From positions 1-64,000 of the forward strand of contig JAJGQC010000535.1 of NCBI GenBank assembly GCA_021014325.1: 64,000 bases of DNA. Reading direction: 5' to 3'. The notes beneath the pieces were generated by a model that saw only the letters and a list, made by a program, of their open reading frames with translations, was not told the origin of the DNA and did no database searches. The position numbers were made by a program, and so were the translations under genes. Source of the DNA: Plazaster borealis. Its lineage: Eukaryota; Echinodermata; Asteroidea; Forcipulatida; Labidiasteridae. Each line of letters starts with the position of its first letter. Position 1 is the first letter of the stretch. This document shows, piece by piece, positions 42,649 to 55,332 of this stretch.

Positions 42649-44779
42649 ACTGTCAAGCAAAGTGTGATGTCACAATACAAATCACAATGGTAATGTAGAT
42701 GACCCAATGATCTTAAGATAGATCTTGGTGCTTAGTGAAATTGACCTCTGACCCTTCCAAGGTGGCAACGGTGAAGTGTTCAAATTTTGTTCTGTCCTTT
42801 ATAGTGGTGCCCTTTTCCAAGGAAACACTTGCCTTGTCCTTAGAACAAGTCTTAGACCTTAAATTCTTGTTCCTGTTTACGTTCTGTTTGTCTGTCCTTC
42901 AGGCATCTCACCACAAAAGCACAAGCCTCGGCTTCTAGATGATGCCTCCATACTTATTTAATGTTCTGCCTTGTAAAAAAAAATGCTTTTTTGGTTACTT
43001 CTTTAAATTCAAGTTTTTACTATGTACTGTTTGGAAATTTTAAAGAATATGGAAAAAAATGTGAGTTTGAATTGAAAAAATTGAATTGATTAAAGTCAAC
43101 ACAATGAATGAATTTCAGATGGAAAAGTCAACTCGTCATCTGATAAGCCATGTCTCTGCAATGGTATTTGTTTTTATTCGGACACTTACATGGTTACAAT
43201 AAAGACTATCTTAATTACATCACATTAACAACATAACTGTTCCTGTACGTAATTGTCATTTAATTATGATTAACAATGTATTAATTTTGAGGGGTGGCAA
43301 ATGGTAGTCTACAATAAAGTGTAATTTCAGATATTATGTCAACTTGATGTATGTTTGACCTTTTAACTATGACCTTCTAACAGCTGGTGCCAATTTCATA
43401 AAGCCTGTAAAATAATGGTATGGGATGCGTGTGCGGCTCGGAAAAATTGTTGATGACGTCATCATTCTATGCGGTAAATTTCAAGGTACTCGCACCAAAT
43501 GAAAGGTGGTTTCAGCTGTGGGCAGAAACCATAAGAAAAAATATGTCAAATCCCATCGGAAGATCTTAGATTATTTAAAGGTAGGGTCATACCTTTAAAT
43601 ATGACTATGAAAAGAAATTGTGTGATTTTTATCCGAAAGCCTACTTGTTATAAAAACGGTAATGGTTGGTAGTAAACATCTAGACTTGACTCAAATCCCA
43701 ATCCCGTGCAAGGCCCTCCTTGCCTCATCTTCTGCATTCCCCAACCTGTTCCGTGATCGCAATAGCTACATTTTGTCGGTGAGGACGCACTGGTATTATA
43801 TGTCTCAGAGCCGTATGTCTGTACTGTGGCTGCATGCTGGCGCGTTACATGTGTGTTTAAGAACCTCGCACGAGAAAGGGACTTGAATCAAGTCTAGTAA
43901 GCATCCTGCAAAATTATTTCGTCTGAAGTGCGGCAGCCCCCAATAGTTATAAATCAATACAAGTATGTCACAAGATTTGAATCTCCAAAGAGTGCATAAA
44001 GGCGACTTTGGAAAATGTTCGGGCTGTCAGTTGGATCACGGAGGAAGGAACCTCCATGGTTGGATGCTGCCCTCAATGCGGCCAGAAGCGGTTGGTACCG
44101 GTTAAACGTCTAAACGTGGGTGGATTCGGCGTTCCTATTGAAAATACCATAATAGTTTCGGGGTTGTTTTCTGTACAATTAGACACTGTATTCAATTGAA
44201 ACTTTCAACGGTGACTTTTACTGATAATTTGCCTATAAAACAGCAATACGTTGATGACTAAACCACTGCGATGATCCCACAGACACGAACAAAACTGCAC
44301 TCATGTGGGTGCAATGGGTTGGAGTAAAATTCAATTTCGGCCATCGGGGGAAAAGGAGGTTGGAATTGGGGAGGGGGTAAAAAGGAGCAAAGAAAGTACT
44401 ACCCCCCCCCAATAATATCGATGCTATGATCAACTTCTGTCCAGATCAGGAAACTTGCTAAGTACCGTGATAATAGGAACCTATCCTAAATTGTTTATGT
44501 ATGAAGAAAATTCTTTGACGCATTCTCAGCTTTTCTTGGTTGTCTTCTGAACAAAATTAATTGCACGTAAATGTTCTTGTTACTTCAAAATCAAGGTGAC
44601 ATTTATAAGAGATAAGTTACAAGACCAGATATTAAATTCGTTATCAAAATCATATTTGTTCGGCCTCTGTTTGTAAAGTTACAAACATATTTAAGTAACA
44701 TGTAAACTTGTGAATGAGTCGAAGGTTTTCAAGTGGAACGGCTGACCGATCTTTGAACCTTTATTTGATTGTGATCAAA

Positions 44780-45078
44780 TGGTAAAAATACACTATACGT
44801 GTACATGGACTCGTACGTCTTCAGTCAATGTGAAGCTTGGCAGGCTATACCAAATTAAAAGAACAGCAAGTGTTCCCAAATGCGGAAGTATCCTCCATTG
44901 TATGTGTATTGCGCTGCGAAATGTAATATTTTGATTTAATGCGTTTTCAATTCATAGTCATTTAAAGCAGGAAATGAACGTGATATTGAGTAAAATATTG
45001 TGTTACAACTAATTTGACATTATCATCTAAGCTGACAAATGAGATGACACTCTCCCCATCGTAGGGTCTACATTCATT
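44780..45078 (+). promoter_or_regulatory. Shared upstream module of leader L6
   Basis: GGAAGT at 44884-44889. The RUNX-like core is changed (ATGACACTC in place of ACCACACTC). It is the 3' part of the segmental duplication 42010-45190. Confidence 0.5.
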
Positions 45079-45142
45079 ATGGTTTTGCAGCGCATGAAGA
45101 TGTCGGGACTATTAATGTTCATCGTTGGAATACTGTTAAAAG
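45079..45142 (+). CDS. Leader exon L6 (MVLQRM type signal peptide)
   Basis: 64 nt: MVLQRMKMSG head and LLMFIVGILLK core, phase 1 end, donor GTAAGT. It opens the second array, downstream of the kinase. It lies at the end of the duplicated block that also precedes L2. A truncated LINE (45547-46650) has inserted between it and V6. Confidence 0.75.
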
Positions 45143-45546
45143 GTAAGTGATTAGGAATGAATATTTGAATCGCAGAAGATTTGTACACAAAAACAAACAT
45201 TTCTGTCTTCGGGAAACATTTTGTATTTAATCGTACTTTTTTCTTTGACGAATCTTAAATTATAATTATTATTATTATTTATATTGGCCATTATTCTGCA
45301 TACATGTTTGGTTATTTATTTTAAGGAACTATTTTTGGTATTTTTTTCTAAACGAATTAACTAACTCATTATAATTATCATATAATTTACTAATCCGAGG
45401 TCTAGTTTATTCCCAGTGTTCTAGTCATTAGTACTTTTTAGACGAGTACCAAGTATCTGAGTACTAAGTAGACCAAGGCCTGCTCTGACATCAGATTATC
45501 TAAGTCCAACTGCCGAATACGAAGTACTTGGATCTCTGAGTACGAG

Positions 45547-46650
45547 TAATAATAATAATAATAATAACGAGGTCTTATAGAGCGCACAAATCTACAAAAG
45601 TGCTCAAGGCGCTATTACAGAGAAAATACAAACAAAAATAACAAAAAACAGATTAAATACAAAAGAACGGATCTATAGACATGAGGTGTGTTTTGAGAGA
45701 TGTTTTGAAAGAGTGAATGGAAGAGGATGTTTTGATGTGAAGAGGTAGTTGATTCCAGAGACGTGGTGCCGCAATAGAAAAAGATCTGTCCCCCCAGGTG
45801 CGATTAGACTTGATTTCTTGAAGAAGATATCTGTTAGCAGAACGAAGGCTGCGAGATGGTTTGTAGATGTTGAGCATGTTTTGGATGTAAGCAGGTGCTT
45901 GCCCATTTAGAGATTTGAAAACAATGAGCAAGAGTTTATATATGATTCTAGAGGATACTGGGAGCCAGTGAAGATCTAAAAGAACAGGTTTGATATGAGA
46001 GCATTTTGTTGTTAAGGTGACCACACGAGCAGCAGTGTTTTGTATGCGTTGAAGGCGGGATAGCTGAACATCTAGAAGCCCAAACAAAAGAGAATTTCCC
46101 ATATCAAGACGAGATGTAACAAAGGAGTGGACAGTCTGTTCTGTGGAAGCACGATCAAGATATTTTCGGATCCTTCCTATGTTGCGGATGTGAAATGAAG
46201 CAGATCGAACTGTGTTAGAAATGTGGCTCTTGAACGTCATCGATGAATCAAAAATGACACCCAGATCGCGTACTTGGCTGACTGGTTTGATGTGAGAATC
46301 CCCAACAGTAATAAAGGGAATAGAGATCTTCGAAAGTTGCTGTGGAGAACCAATCAACATGAACTCGGTCTTACTGTCATTATTTTTCAGGAAGTCTCAA
46401 TGCCTCAATGCGATTGATGCAGGACTGGGCATGTTGTTGTGAGGGATTAAAAGACACATATATTTGTGTGTCATCAGCGTAAGTGTGATATTGAAGGTTG
46501 TGACGCTGAATGGTTTCTTGAAGAGGGAATGTGTATATAGAGAACAACTGCGGGCCGAGAACAGAACCCTGAGGAATAGAGAAATCAAGGGAAAAGGAAA
46601 AAAAAATACATTTAGGTTTCTTTTTAACTACTATTGTGAAGAATGCAAAG
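45547..46650 (-). mobile_element. 5'-truncated CR1/L2-like LINE
   Basis: The minus strand holds IPQGSVLGPQLFSIYTFPL and YADDTQIYVS of the reverse transcriptase. After a frameshift near 46390 come VSQVRDLGVIFDSSM, LHWLPVSSRIIYKLLLIVF and GDRSFSIAAPRLWNQLP of the C-terminal part. The 3' UTR ends in a TTATTATT run at 45550-45570. Endonuclease and N-terminal RT are absent. Inserted in the L6-V6 intron. Confidence 0.85.
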
Positions 46651-46946
46651 TCGAAAATCATACACGTATACATAGCTATATACAACTGACGTTACAATTG
46701 GGGGAAAAACCATTACAGTCTTATTTTATGCAAATTGAACACTTGGTGAGGTCAATCTGACATGCTAATACACGTGATGAATATCTTGGTTACTATACCT
46801 GGCACAACCAGTTACCGATTTCTAATAGTACGATATTGCATATAGATCATTTCCTCATCTCTATACACTTTATCGACATTTTACCTAATTAAGAAATCCC
46901 TTTGAATTGTTTATATTAAATGTATTTATTAAAAATTTCCCTCCAG

Positions 46947-47324
46947 CCAGTTTCAGTCAAACCTTTTCAGTGTCTGTGTCACCCGTAACAAGTGAGAATG
47001 GAACGAGAAGAACTCTTACGTGTACTTACTCAATAAATGTACCAGGGTATACCCTAGATGCACTGCGATGGTTCAGAGATGACTTTACTGGATCAGGAAT
47101 AGCAGTCATTGTTGTAGAAGGATCACCACCAGCATACGCTGATGGATACAGTGAACCAGCTTATTGCATGACTAGAAATGACATTACGGGTATGACCAAT
47201 TTCATTATTGCTGAGGTCCGACTGGACAAAGATGACGGCGTCTATGGGTGTCAAGTGAAGTACCAAGTTGTTGGGAGTTTTGATAATGTACTGGAAAGAG
47301 ATACTGCCAAATTGACTGTAATAG
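46947..47324 (+). CDS. V-type Ig exon V6 (YGC subtype)
   Basis: 126 codons, phase 1-1 (acceptor CCTCCAG, donor GTAAGT). It opens ASFSQTFSVSVSP. Landmarks: RTLTCTYSI, LRWFRDD and GVYGCQVKYQV. It is the sister of V5 but sits behind a leader of the common type, so leader and V types have been reshuffled. Confidence 0.8.
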
Positions 47325-47539
47325 GTAAGTGACAATGTAGTTGTTTGTACTGACATTGACAGCGTAGGCTTGTATACTTTTTATACCGCTTCTATTTTCC
47401 TCTTTTTTAGGCAAAGTTAAAAAGCAATCGCTTTAATCTGAAAAAAATAGGTTTGCACGTCTCGCGCGTCTAGAAAACCGATGGTTTTCCCACCTACTAT
47501 GTTTTTACGTATGAAAGAACAACAAATTGCACTGAGTTT

Positions 47540-47581
47540 GAATAAGCGCGAGACTTGCGTATGCAAGTCTTGCGCTTATTC
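47540..47581. repeat. Near-perfect 42-bp palindrome
   Basis: 19-base arms beginning GAATAAGCGCGAGACTTGC with one mismatch and a 4-base centre. Could form a cruciform or an RNA hairpin in the V6-C2A intron. Confidence 0.7.
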
Positions 47582-47639
47582 AGAAAATGCGACTTTCTTG
47601 ACGGGAACTGACAATAATTATAGCAATGCATGTGTTGTA

Positions 47640-47930
47640 TATGTTCAACTTGTGGCTTAAAATAAAAAGACTCGAGAGTTTTGAAGAACATTGACGACTT
47701 CGGAGCGCGATGTCATTTAAAACCCAAAATGCAAATAGAAAAATAATCTGAAAATAAATAAATTAAAAATTAAGCGTGGTCCAGTGTCATTGGATAATTA
47801 TGTACTGGCAGTATACTTTCGCAAAGAACTTTTAATTATACTGAGAAGTGATTTTTCCATCTCTTTTGAGTTTACTTTGCTTCGTTGGTAATCAAAATAG
47901 CTATTCCTTGTTTCATGGGCATGTGTTCGC
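47640..47930 (+). repeat. Repeat shared with 56880-57105
   Basis: GTTCAACTTGTGGCTT, GCGTGGTCC-GTGTC-TTGG, GGCAGTATACTTTCGCAAAG and TCATGGGCATGT occur in order in both places. No frame is conserved. It is likely the 3' part of the element whose tRNA-like head is seen at 56793. Confidence 0.6.
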
Positions 47931-47931
47931 T

Positions 47932-48987
47932 TGCTTTCCGCGTTATGACTTCCGTGGTGTTTCTATGGGTAGGGGAGGCATCGATCAGAATAGAGAATGG
48001 GAACAGAAAATGGAAACTAACGAAATGTAGAAGACGGGTTTTTTAGAAGGACCGCTGGGTTTGACGGTTAGTTGTTTTAAATATAAATGAATTGGCTATG
48101 CAGATAACAGTGCATATTGCCATCTCTCGAAATAGTCATTATGATTTGCTGAGCAAAGTGAAGTCTGAGCAATAAATTGACAAAATGTCAATGTGTTGAA
48201 ATAAAAGATAGTACCAATTTGTGAACTTTAAAAGACAGCAACAAAGGGAAACGATAATGATGATGATGGTAAAGATGATGGAATATCAAAGAACGAATTT
48301 TTATATCTTTGCATTAAATCAATAACTATTTAAACAATTTATAAACAATATTCAGTCTCCTGACGATGACTAGAGCAAGTCGAAACGTTGAGACCAATCC
48401 AAGAACTGACTCCGCGGTAGTACAGTTAATTACGATCCTATAAGCTAAAGTAGTAGTCCCAGCCTAATTATATACCTTCCGCCCAGGTAATAGTTAATAA
48501 ACAGGACAGTTCTTTTCAGAACTGAGAAGTCTCCCGAACACCCGAACAATCTACTCCGCGGTAGTAGAATTAAGCAAGACAGTTCTCTAAGAACAAACTC
48601 TACCTGGCAAGTAGATACACACATGGTGTTACCGCAAACCAAATATGTTGATACCTCACCATGCAATGCCTCAAATCCTATATAATATTCGAAGTTTGCA
48701 AAATGCATAAAACATTATAAAAAAGTTATGAAAGCCTTGCTGAAAGGTTTTTTCTGGGCTGCTAAAAATAATGAAGAAAAAATACGAAAAATAAAAGGAT
48801 TTATAATATATTTATAAACATATCATCATTCTATTGTAAGGCGGAGATGCAGGCTCTGTGAGTGCTTTTGTGTATCGTTTTACGTACCTACATGAAAATC
48901 CCGCATCACCGCATGCCCAGGAAGAAGCAAACTAAATTGATCTGTGGTACCTGCTCCACGATAATATCTAAAGAAAAAGTTTGCAAT
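47932..48987. other. V6-C2A intron, 3' half
   Basis: A segment near 48360-48400 with GACGATGACTAGAGCAAGTC and AAACGTTGAGAC looks like a dispersed repeat. No exon seen. Confidence 0.35.
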
Positions 48988-49187
48988 GCACTCTTAAAAC
49001 TCCCGGGGTCAGAATTGACCCAAACATCGGGTTCCTGGGGGCCTGACCCATTTCTGGGTCAGGCTGATTCGGATCGGGAACTAATGGGATTTTAACTCGG
49101 ATCCTGCGCCCGTTTGACCTATTTCAGTGTCATTTTTACACTGATTCCGGATCCGGGACACACTGACCCGGAAGGTTTTAGAGTGTG
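48988..49187. mobile_element. MITE (TCCCGGGTCA family), best copy
   Basis: Starts CACTCTTAAAACTCCCGGGG and ends GACCCGGAAGGTTTTAGAGTG, imperfect terminal inverted repeats about 200 bp apart. Confidence 0.6.
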
Positions 49188-49518
49188 GCCATGGTCTATT
49201 TCATAAACAGATACATGGTATATTTTAATTTACATGTAAGAATACAATTGTTACAATCTGCAGATGTTAATATGAATTGCACCAGTGCAAACATAATTTT
49301 CAAAATGTCCCTTTAAGGGGTGTGAAAAAGGTTACTCGGATTATTACTTTACTGGTCACACGGTTGTTTCAGTCTTTGTGTTCAGTAAGTCATGGGAAAT
49401 AAAAGAAGGCGGAGGGACATGCTCTACATTGCCTGTTGACAATGAAAAGGAAAACCAACATAGGCCTATATGGTTTTTTTTTATAATTACGTAACCAGTT
49501 TCACATCATTTGTTTCAG

Positions 49519-49845
49519 TTTTTCCATCGAGCATCACTTTGTCTGACTCAACTGGTGCCTACCCCCCTACTGGGGGAACATCATACCTGGTGGAAGGTGA
49601 CAATCGCCAGTACACATGCGAGGTACCAGACATCAACCCAGGGGCATCATTTACATGGACTGTAGGAGATCAAGAATTGGATCACAGTGACAGCAATGTC
49701 ACTGATACGGATGACTTGACTACCAGTACGAGTGCAGCAACATTATCGGCTACATGGAGTCATCATGGACAGATGTTACAATGTGTAGCAATCAACGAGA
49801 AAGACCACCCTGGCCTTAGTATCAGTGTGACGATTGATGTCAAAG
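49519..49845 (+). CDS. C2A-type Ig exon (set 5)
   Basis: 109 codons, phase 1-1 (acceptor TGTTTCAG, donor GTAAGT). Landmarks: VFPSSITLSDSTGAYPP, RQYTCEVPDINPGASFTW and GQMLQCVAINEKD. It is nearly the same as the exon at 24979. Most replacements cluster in the opening codons and around the loop after FTWTVG. Confidence 0.82.
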
Positions 49846-50156
49846 GTAAGTAATGCATTAAGTCTTAGGTGGATCAACTTTGGGTAATAGTTAGTGTTGT
49901 AGCTAAATAGTACTTCGCGTACTTGGGTGAAACCAGTACTTTGAATTGAAATATACTGCAGAATGAGGTAAGAAACGCATTTAATGGTTATTGACAACAA
50001 TATGTGGATGCTAATTCCTTTTATCATAAAAAAGGCTTAAACTCAGCGTAATACTAATCTGTCACCGATTAACGTTGCACAGCAAAATGTCATTATGGTG
50101 TAGGCCTACACAATAAATTTGGTTTATTATAGCTGGCAAATATCCAGCAATTTGTT

Positions 50157-50270
50157 TGGGTCTGGTGTACCCATTTTTCAGGGTCTGGTGTACCCGCTTT
50201 GTTTGGGGTCTGGTGTACCCCCTTTCAGGGTCTAGTGTACCCGCCATTTTTGTGTGTGTCCGGTTTACCA
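50157..50270. repeat. GGGTCTGGTGTACCC tandem repeat
   Basis: Four units at about 28-bp spacing, the last degenerate (TCCGGTTTACC). Each unit is partly self-complementary (GGGT...ACCC). Confidence 0.65.
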
Positions 50271-50741
50271 AAACATGCGGTATCCGGCACAAAAAATAAA
50301 AACAGTACATGGATGTTAAACTGCATAATTCCCAACAGCAGCATGATTAAACCGAATTATATACTGTACATGAACAGTGTGGCGTCTATCTGGCCAATGA
50401 GCCTGTTCTCCTTGTATTGCTATAATATTCGTTGCAGAGCGTGTGTATCAGGCGTGATTTAATCCCATTTGAGGTCTTCAAGTTTTCAAAATTTCAAGTT
50501 TTCTTTACGACGTCTGAATGTTGATCCATTATGATGTCTCGTACGAACTTGGGCACAATTCGCACTTTATCAATTCCCCCGGTTTAGCCCAAAGCGCTAC
50601 ATCTAAGATTGCTTTGTCGTACCATCTTATAATGATTTACCCCAACCTAATTAGGTAAAATTTGTTTCAGAATTATAACTCTAGTTTCGTGTACTTGTTA
50701 TGAATTGGCCTATTAATACTTGATCCCCCTTTTTCTAAAAG

Positions 50742-51071
50742 TGCCCCCGATGTCCTCCTCAATGACATTGTTAGATTCTGGTGGTGGTTCCCTTGGAGAT
50801 CCTGTAAATGTTGTCCAAGGCGTAGAGGTCACTTTGACATGTCGGGTACGGGGTACCAGACCAGCTTCAAACATCAAGTGGTATCTTTATGATGTAGAGC
50901 AAACAACCACCACTCCAGCCCCTGGAGTAGGCAATGGACTGGTGGACACGGAAAGTCACTGGACATTCACTCCGCAGAGGGTCAACCACAAACAGATGGT
51001 CAAGTGTGAGGCAAACACTGCACAGTCAATTCCTCCATTCCCTTCAGTGTATACTACATTGAATGTCATTG
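50742..51071 (+). CDS. C2B-type Ig exon (set 5)
   Basis: 110 codons, phase 1-1 (acceptor CTAAAAG, donor GTAAGT). Landmarks: VPPMSSSMTLLDSGGGS, VTLTCRVRGTRPASNIKWY, GVGNGLVDTESHW and QMVKCEANTAQS. It is followed by a spacer homologous to those after the C2B exons at 16587 and 60351. Confidence 0.82.
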
Positions 51072-51929
51072 GTAAGTACAATTGACTGATATATTGATAT
51101 TATTTTGAGTCATTTTTTGTCGTTCACCCCAAATTAAAAATACAAGTAAGAAAGTAGAAATTAAATTTTTGTAAAAAACGAACACGGGTGTTTCTGTGAA
51201 AAACTGATCACTTAACACAAATGATCAATATCTATAAATACATGTCGTTACATTTATTTGAACTTCCTATTCAAACCGGTTTAATGTAATTTGGTTTAAT
51301 GTAATTTGAAACCTGATGACGTCATGATGACGTAATTTGTTCACAAGGCAAAGTTAAGATATGAGATTATTTGATAACAAAATTCATGTACGAAACGTAC
51401 AGGCTCTGGCTGGTAGGAAAAAAATAAAGATAATAATAACACGATGATATAAATATTATAAAAAGTTAAAAATCTGGACCCCAAAAGGTTGTTTCGGCTG
51501 ATGTCCAAAACCCAACAAAGGCAGTGTCCAGAAAATGTTTTATTAAAGAAAGTAACTGTGTAGGAAATCCCCCATCCCACCCAACCTTATCGCCACCGCT
51601 TAACAACTTGTAATCTTAATAAACGTTCTAATTACCGCGATAATGGGGGTACAATTTTTTATTGATGAAGACAATTCTTTGACGAATTGTCGGCTTTTCT
51701 TAGATGTCTTTTCAGCAAAACTAATTGCCCGTAAATGTTCTTGTTCTTGCAAAATCAAGGTGACATTTGTAAGAGATACGTAACAAGACCACAGATACGT
51801 AACATGACCACATTATCAAAATCATCATTGTTCGGCCTCAGTTTGTAAAATGGCAAAGCTGGTTTAAGTAACATAAAACTTGGGAATGAATCGGAACGGC
51901 TGACCGATCTTTGAACTGTTATTTGATTA

Positions 51930-52242
51930 TGATCAAATTCTAAAAATACACCGTACTTGTACATGGACTCTTCCGTCTGTATTTTTAAACTTGAAGCTTG
52001 ACTGACTACGGTATTATACCAAAAGAACAGCAACATATGTGCCAAATGCGGAAGTAACCTGCCTTGTATGTATATTGGGCTGCGGTTTTGAATAGAATTG
52101 TTTTACTATCTGTGCTCAAAACATGGTCATAACATGGGGAAAAAACATTGTATTGAGTATGATCTCGTGTTACAACTAATTTGACTTTATCAGCTAAGCT
52201 GACATTTGGGACCACACTGGCCCCATATGGTTTGCATTCATT
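51930..52242 (+). promoter_or_regulatory. Shared upstream module of leader L7
   Basis: GGAAGT at 52050-52055 and ACCACA at 52211-52216, otherwise collinear with its sisters. Confidence 0.5.
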
Positions 52243-52306
52243 ATGGTTTTGCAGCGCATGAAGACGTCGGGACTATTAATGTTCATCGTTGGAATACTGT
52301 TAAAAG
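52243..52306 (+). CDS. Leader exon L7 (MVLQRM type signal peptide)
   Basis: 64 nt: MVLQRMKTSG and LLMFIVGILLK, then GTAAGC. It joins V7 (G+TT gives Val). The codon-8 Met of the sisters is Thr here, while the ATG at codon 6 is kept. Confidence 0.75.
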
Positions 52307-52868
52307 GTAAGCTGTTATGAGTGAATATTTGAATTGCAGACGATGTGTACACAAATACAATCATTTCTTCTTTGGGAACAATTTTGTATTTAGGTCTTGT
52401 TTTTCTTTGACGAATCCTAACGAGGAGGTTTCGAAATTGTTTATTTTGTACTTTCCCAATAGCACATTATCTAAGGCACCATAGTCTACCAATGTAATAT
52501 GTTGGTGCAGTCCTGATAAATAGTGCTTGTCGGAAATAGGTTTCCCATTGAGTGATAATTATGAGGCCTATAATGTTTTTTTTTGTAAAATAGGTTGGTC
52601 ATTATTCAGCCTACATTGTGTTTAGTTATTTCTTTTGAGATTTGTGGACGTGTTTTTTTTCTTCTAAACAATTAGTAAGATACTTTGAAACATTTGTGGG
52701 TGATTCGAGACTGTCAACAAACTTGGTATCGACCAGATATCGCAACTTCTTGTGCTAATGAGAGTCAACTGTATACAACGTGTACAGTAAATTAACTATA
52801 TATGTATTTTTAACATGTTGGAATTTGGTTCTTAATGTTCGTGTATACGTATACCTTGTTTTGTTCAG

Positions 52869-53261
52869 TTAGCAATGGTGAAGAAGTCACAGTGACTCTG
52901 GAGTCTGAGGCCAGTTATGAAGGCTATCCCACTACACTGTCATGTTCCTACACTATTCTGGATAATGCATATGAACTGTTTGATCTGGAATGGATCAAAG
53001 GAGAGAGTTTTATATTCCCAGATGCCATTAAGATTGCTGATTTCTATCGAGCAGCAACATCTCCTTCATATTACAATAGTTACAATGATCCGTCACGATA
53101 CTTGGTATCCAGAGACAATGATAATTCCATCAGTACTTTTGACATTCTTAACGTGGGATTGAGCAGCGATAGAGGGCGGTATTGGTGCATAGTAACAGTG
53201 AGGCCAATAGGAGGGGGGACAACTGTGGATGAAGTTTCCTCGACTGACTTGATTGTCTATA
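52869..53261 (+). CDS. V-type Ig exon V7
   Basis: 131 codons, phase 1-1 (acceptor TTTTGTTCAG, donor GTAAGT). It opens VSNGEEVTVTLESEAS. Landmarks: TTLSCSYTIL, DLEWIKGES and GRYWCIVTVR. It is the intact counterpart of the V4 relic at 21712, with the same opening codons and the same acceptor sequence. Confidence 0.8.
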
Positions 53262-53859
53262 GTAAGTAGAAAATTACCAAAATTAAATATCCTGCACATT
53301 TTTACCATGAGTTACCATTTCATAAAATTGCATTGCAGTACTACACATTGGCGTACCCAAACACAGCTACCCCCCCCATCAGATCAGAGAAAACATTGAC
53401 TATATGAGTTGTTTTTCTTTATGCCATTCAGATATTTTGTGCATACAAACAACCTTTAAAGACAATAATTAAGACAACTGCAATTCCAATTAAATTACTG
53501 TTTAAAGAGTGCCCCTTTTTCATTTACTAGACTGTCAGACCATTACCGCGATAGTAGGGGTACATTTTTATTTATGAAGACAAATCTCTGACGCATTGTC
53601 GGCTTTTCTTAGTTTTCTTTTCAGCAAAACTAATTGCCCGCAAATGTTCTTGTTCTTGCAAAATCAAGGTGACATTTATAAGAGATACGTAACAAGACCA
53701 GATGTTAATTTCATTATCAAAATCATCATTGTTCGGCCTCAGTTTGTAAAATGGCAAATGTGGTTTAAAGTAACATAAAACTTGCGAATGAATCGGAACG
53801 GCTGACCGATCTTTGAACTGTTATTTGATTAAAAGTTCAAATTGTAAAAATACACCCTA

Positions 53860-54130
53860 CATGTACATGGACTCGTCCGTCTGTATTTCAACTTGATGCT
53901 TGACTGACTAGTATACCAAAAGAACAGCAAAATAATGTTCCCAAATGCGGAAGTAACCTCCATTATGTAAATTGCTCTGCGGTTTTGAATAAAATGGTTT
54001 TAGGCCTATCTGTGCTCAAAACATGTAAAAAACCATTGTATTGAGTAAGAGCTCGTGTTACAACTAATTTGACAATCAACTATAGCTGAGATCGGACCCC
54101 ACTCACCCCGTAGTATGGTCTACATTCAGT
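53860..54130 (+). promoter_or_regulatory. Shared upstream module of leader L8
   Basis: GGAAGT at 53949-53954. The RUNX-like core is changed to ACCCCACTC near 54100. Confidence 0.5.
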
Positions 54131-54194
54131 GTGGTTTTGCAGCGCATGAAGATGTCGGGACTATTACTGTTCATCGTTGGAATACTGTTGAAAA
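54131..54194 (+). CDS. Leader exon L8 with shifted start codon
   Basis: The first codon of the usual leader reads GTG instead of ATG, but the in-frame ATG at codon 6 (54146) remains and gives MKMSG followed by LLLFIVGILLK, still a workable signal peptide. Phase 1 end, donor GTAAGT. It supports the idea that the codon-6 ATG is the functional start in this leader family. Confidence 0.65.
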
Positions 54195-54662
54195 GTAAGT
54201 TATTATTTGTAAGTGAATATTTGAAATGCAGAAGACTTGTACATAAACAGTCACTCATTCTTTTTGAAAAATGTGTACTAAAGCCTTTTTTTTTTGACGA
54301 ATCCTTAATTGATTTGAAGAAAAATGTACGTATCGTAATTTCCCTCATTAGCAAACTTTATAGTTGTTCACATTATCTAAGGCACCATGGTCTACCATTC
54401 AACTTTGCAGGGTTGTGTCGCACTACCAAGGCTCGTAAATTAATTATCTCATTGCATTTCTTCAAGGGGGCTATTGAAGCAGAATTATACAAGAATGGAC
54501 AGGCTGCCACTATTGTTTATCAGTGTATTCGGCTCAGTGGGAGGAAAACAAGAAAATTAGGCCCAGCTGTTCATTTATCCACTAAAGTGCATACAATGCA
54601 TGTGTACCGTCTACATGAATTTTAGAACAATTGTAATTGTGTTATTATTTTTTTTATTTTAG

Positions 54663-55061
54663 TTACTAATGGTCAAGTAGTCACAGTGAGTCTGCAATCT
54701 GAGGCCAGTTATGATGGCTACCAAACTACACTTTCTTATTCCTATGCGATTCTGGACAGTTCATATATAGTATTCACTCTGAGTTGGTTCAAAGGAGAGA
54801 CTGTTTCAGACCCATCTACCCTCAAGATTGCTGACTTCATTCGAGAAGGAATATCTCCTATATATTCCAGTGCTTATGATGACCGATCACGATACAACGT
54901 ATCCAGATCTGGAGACAGTGATAATTCCATCAGTACTTTTGACATATTAAACGTGAAATTTAGCAGGGATAGAGGGCGGTATTGGTGCAGAGTAACAGTG
55001 GTACGATCTGATGGAATGAACCCCTTGGATATAGAGGAATCGACTGACCTGATTGTCTACA
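54663..55061 (+). CDS. V-type Ig exon V8 lacking the first Ig cysteine
   Basis: 133 codons, phase 1-1 (acceptor TTTATTTTAG, donor GTAAGT), open throughout. It is close to V3, but the first disulfide Cys is Tyr (LSYSYA instead of LSCSYA, TGT to TAT). The second Cys (GRYWCRV) and core Trp (LSWFKGE) are kept. An Ig fold without the disulfide is possible but less stable, or the exon may be starting to decay. Confidence 0.7.
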
Positions 55062-55332
55062 GTAAGTACCAAGCAAAATCAGTTTTTGTGACATCATTTG
55101 AAACATGGTGTTCGTGTATCCGATCTGTGATGTTGTTGTTGTTGTTGTTGTTTCGGTGGGTTTTCTTTACATTTAGGGCCTACATATTAATGTTCTTGTT
55201 ATTGCAAAATCAAGGTGACATTAACAAGACTATGCATATTAAATTCGTTGTCAAAATCATTTCGTTTGTAAATTGACAAATAAACAAATCTGATAACAAA
55301 CCTGTTGCAACTCTTTCCATTTATTTCGATTA

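Larger units (their letters stand above)
42010..45190 (+). repeat. Segmental duplication copy B (upstream of L6)
   Basis: Partner of 9395-12830. An extra stretch of about 200 bp around 43680-43890, not present in copy A, interrupts the alignment. Its left edge touches the palindromic insertion 41787-42008. Confidence 0.75.

Noticed and set aside
45653..46685. Functional reverse transcriptase gene
   Set aside because: 5'-truncated with a frameshift near 46390; only motif blocks around YADD and the C-terminal part remain.
54131..54625. Long open frame starting in leader L8
   Set aside because: It is the leader exon read through its GTAAGT donor into the intron; the V exon is in a separate exon at 54663.
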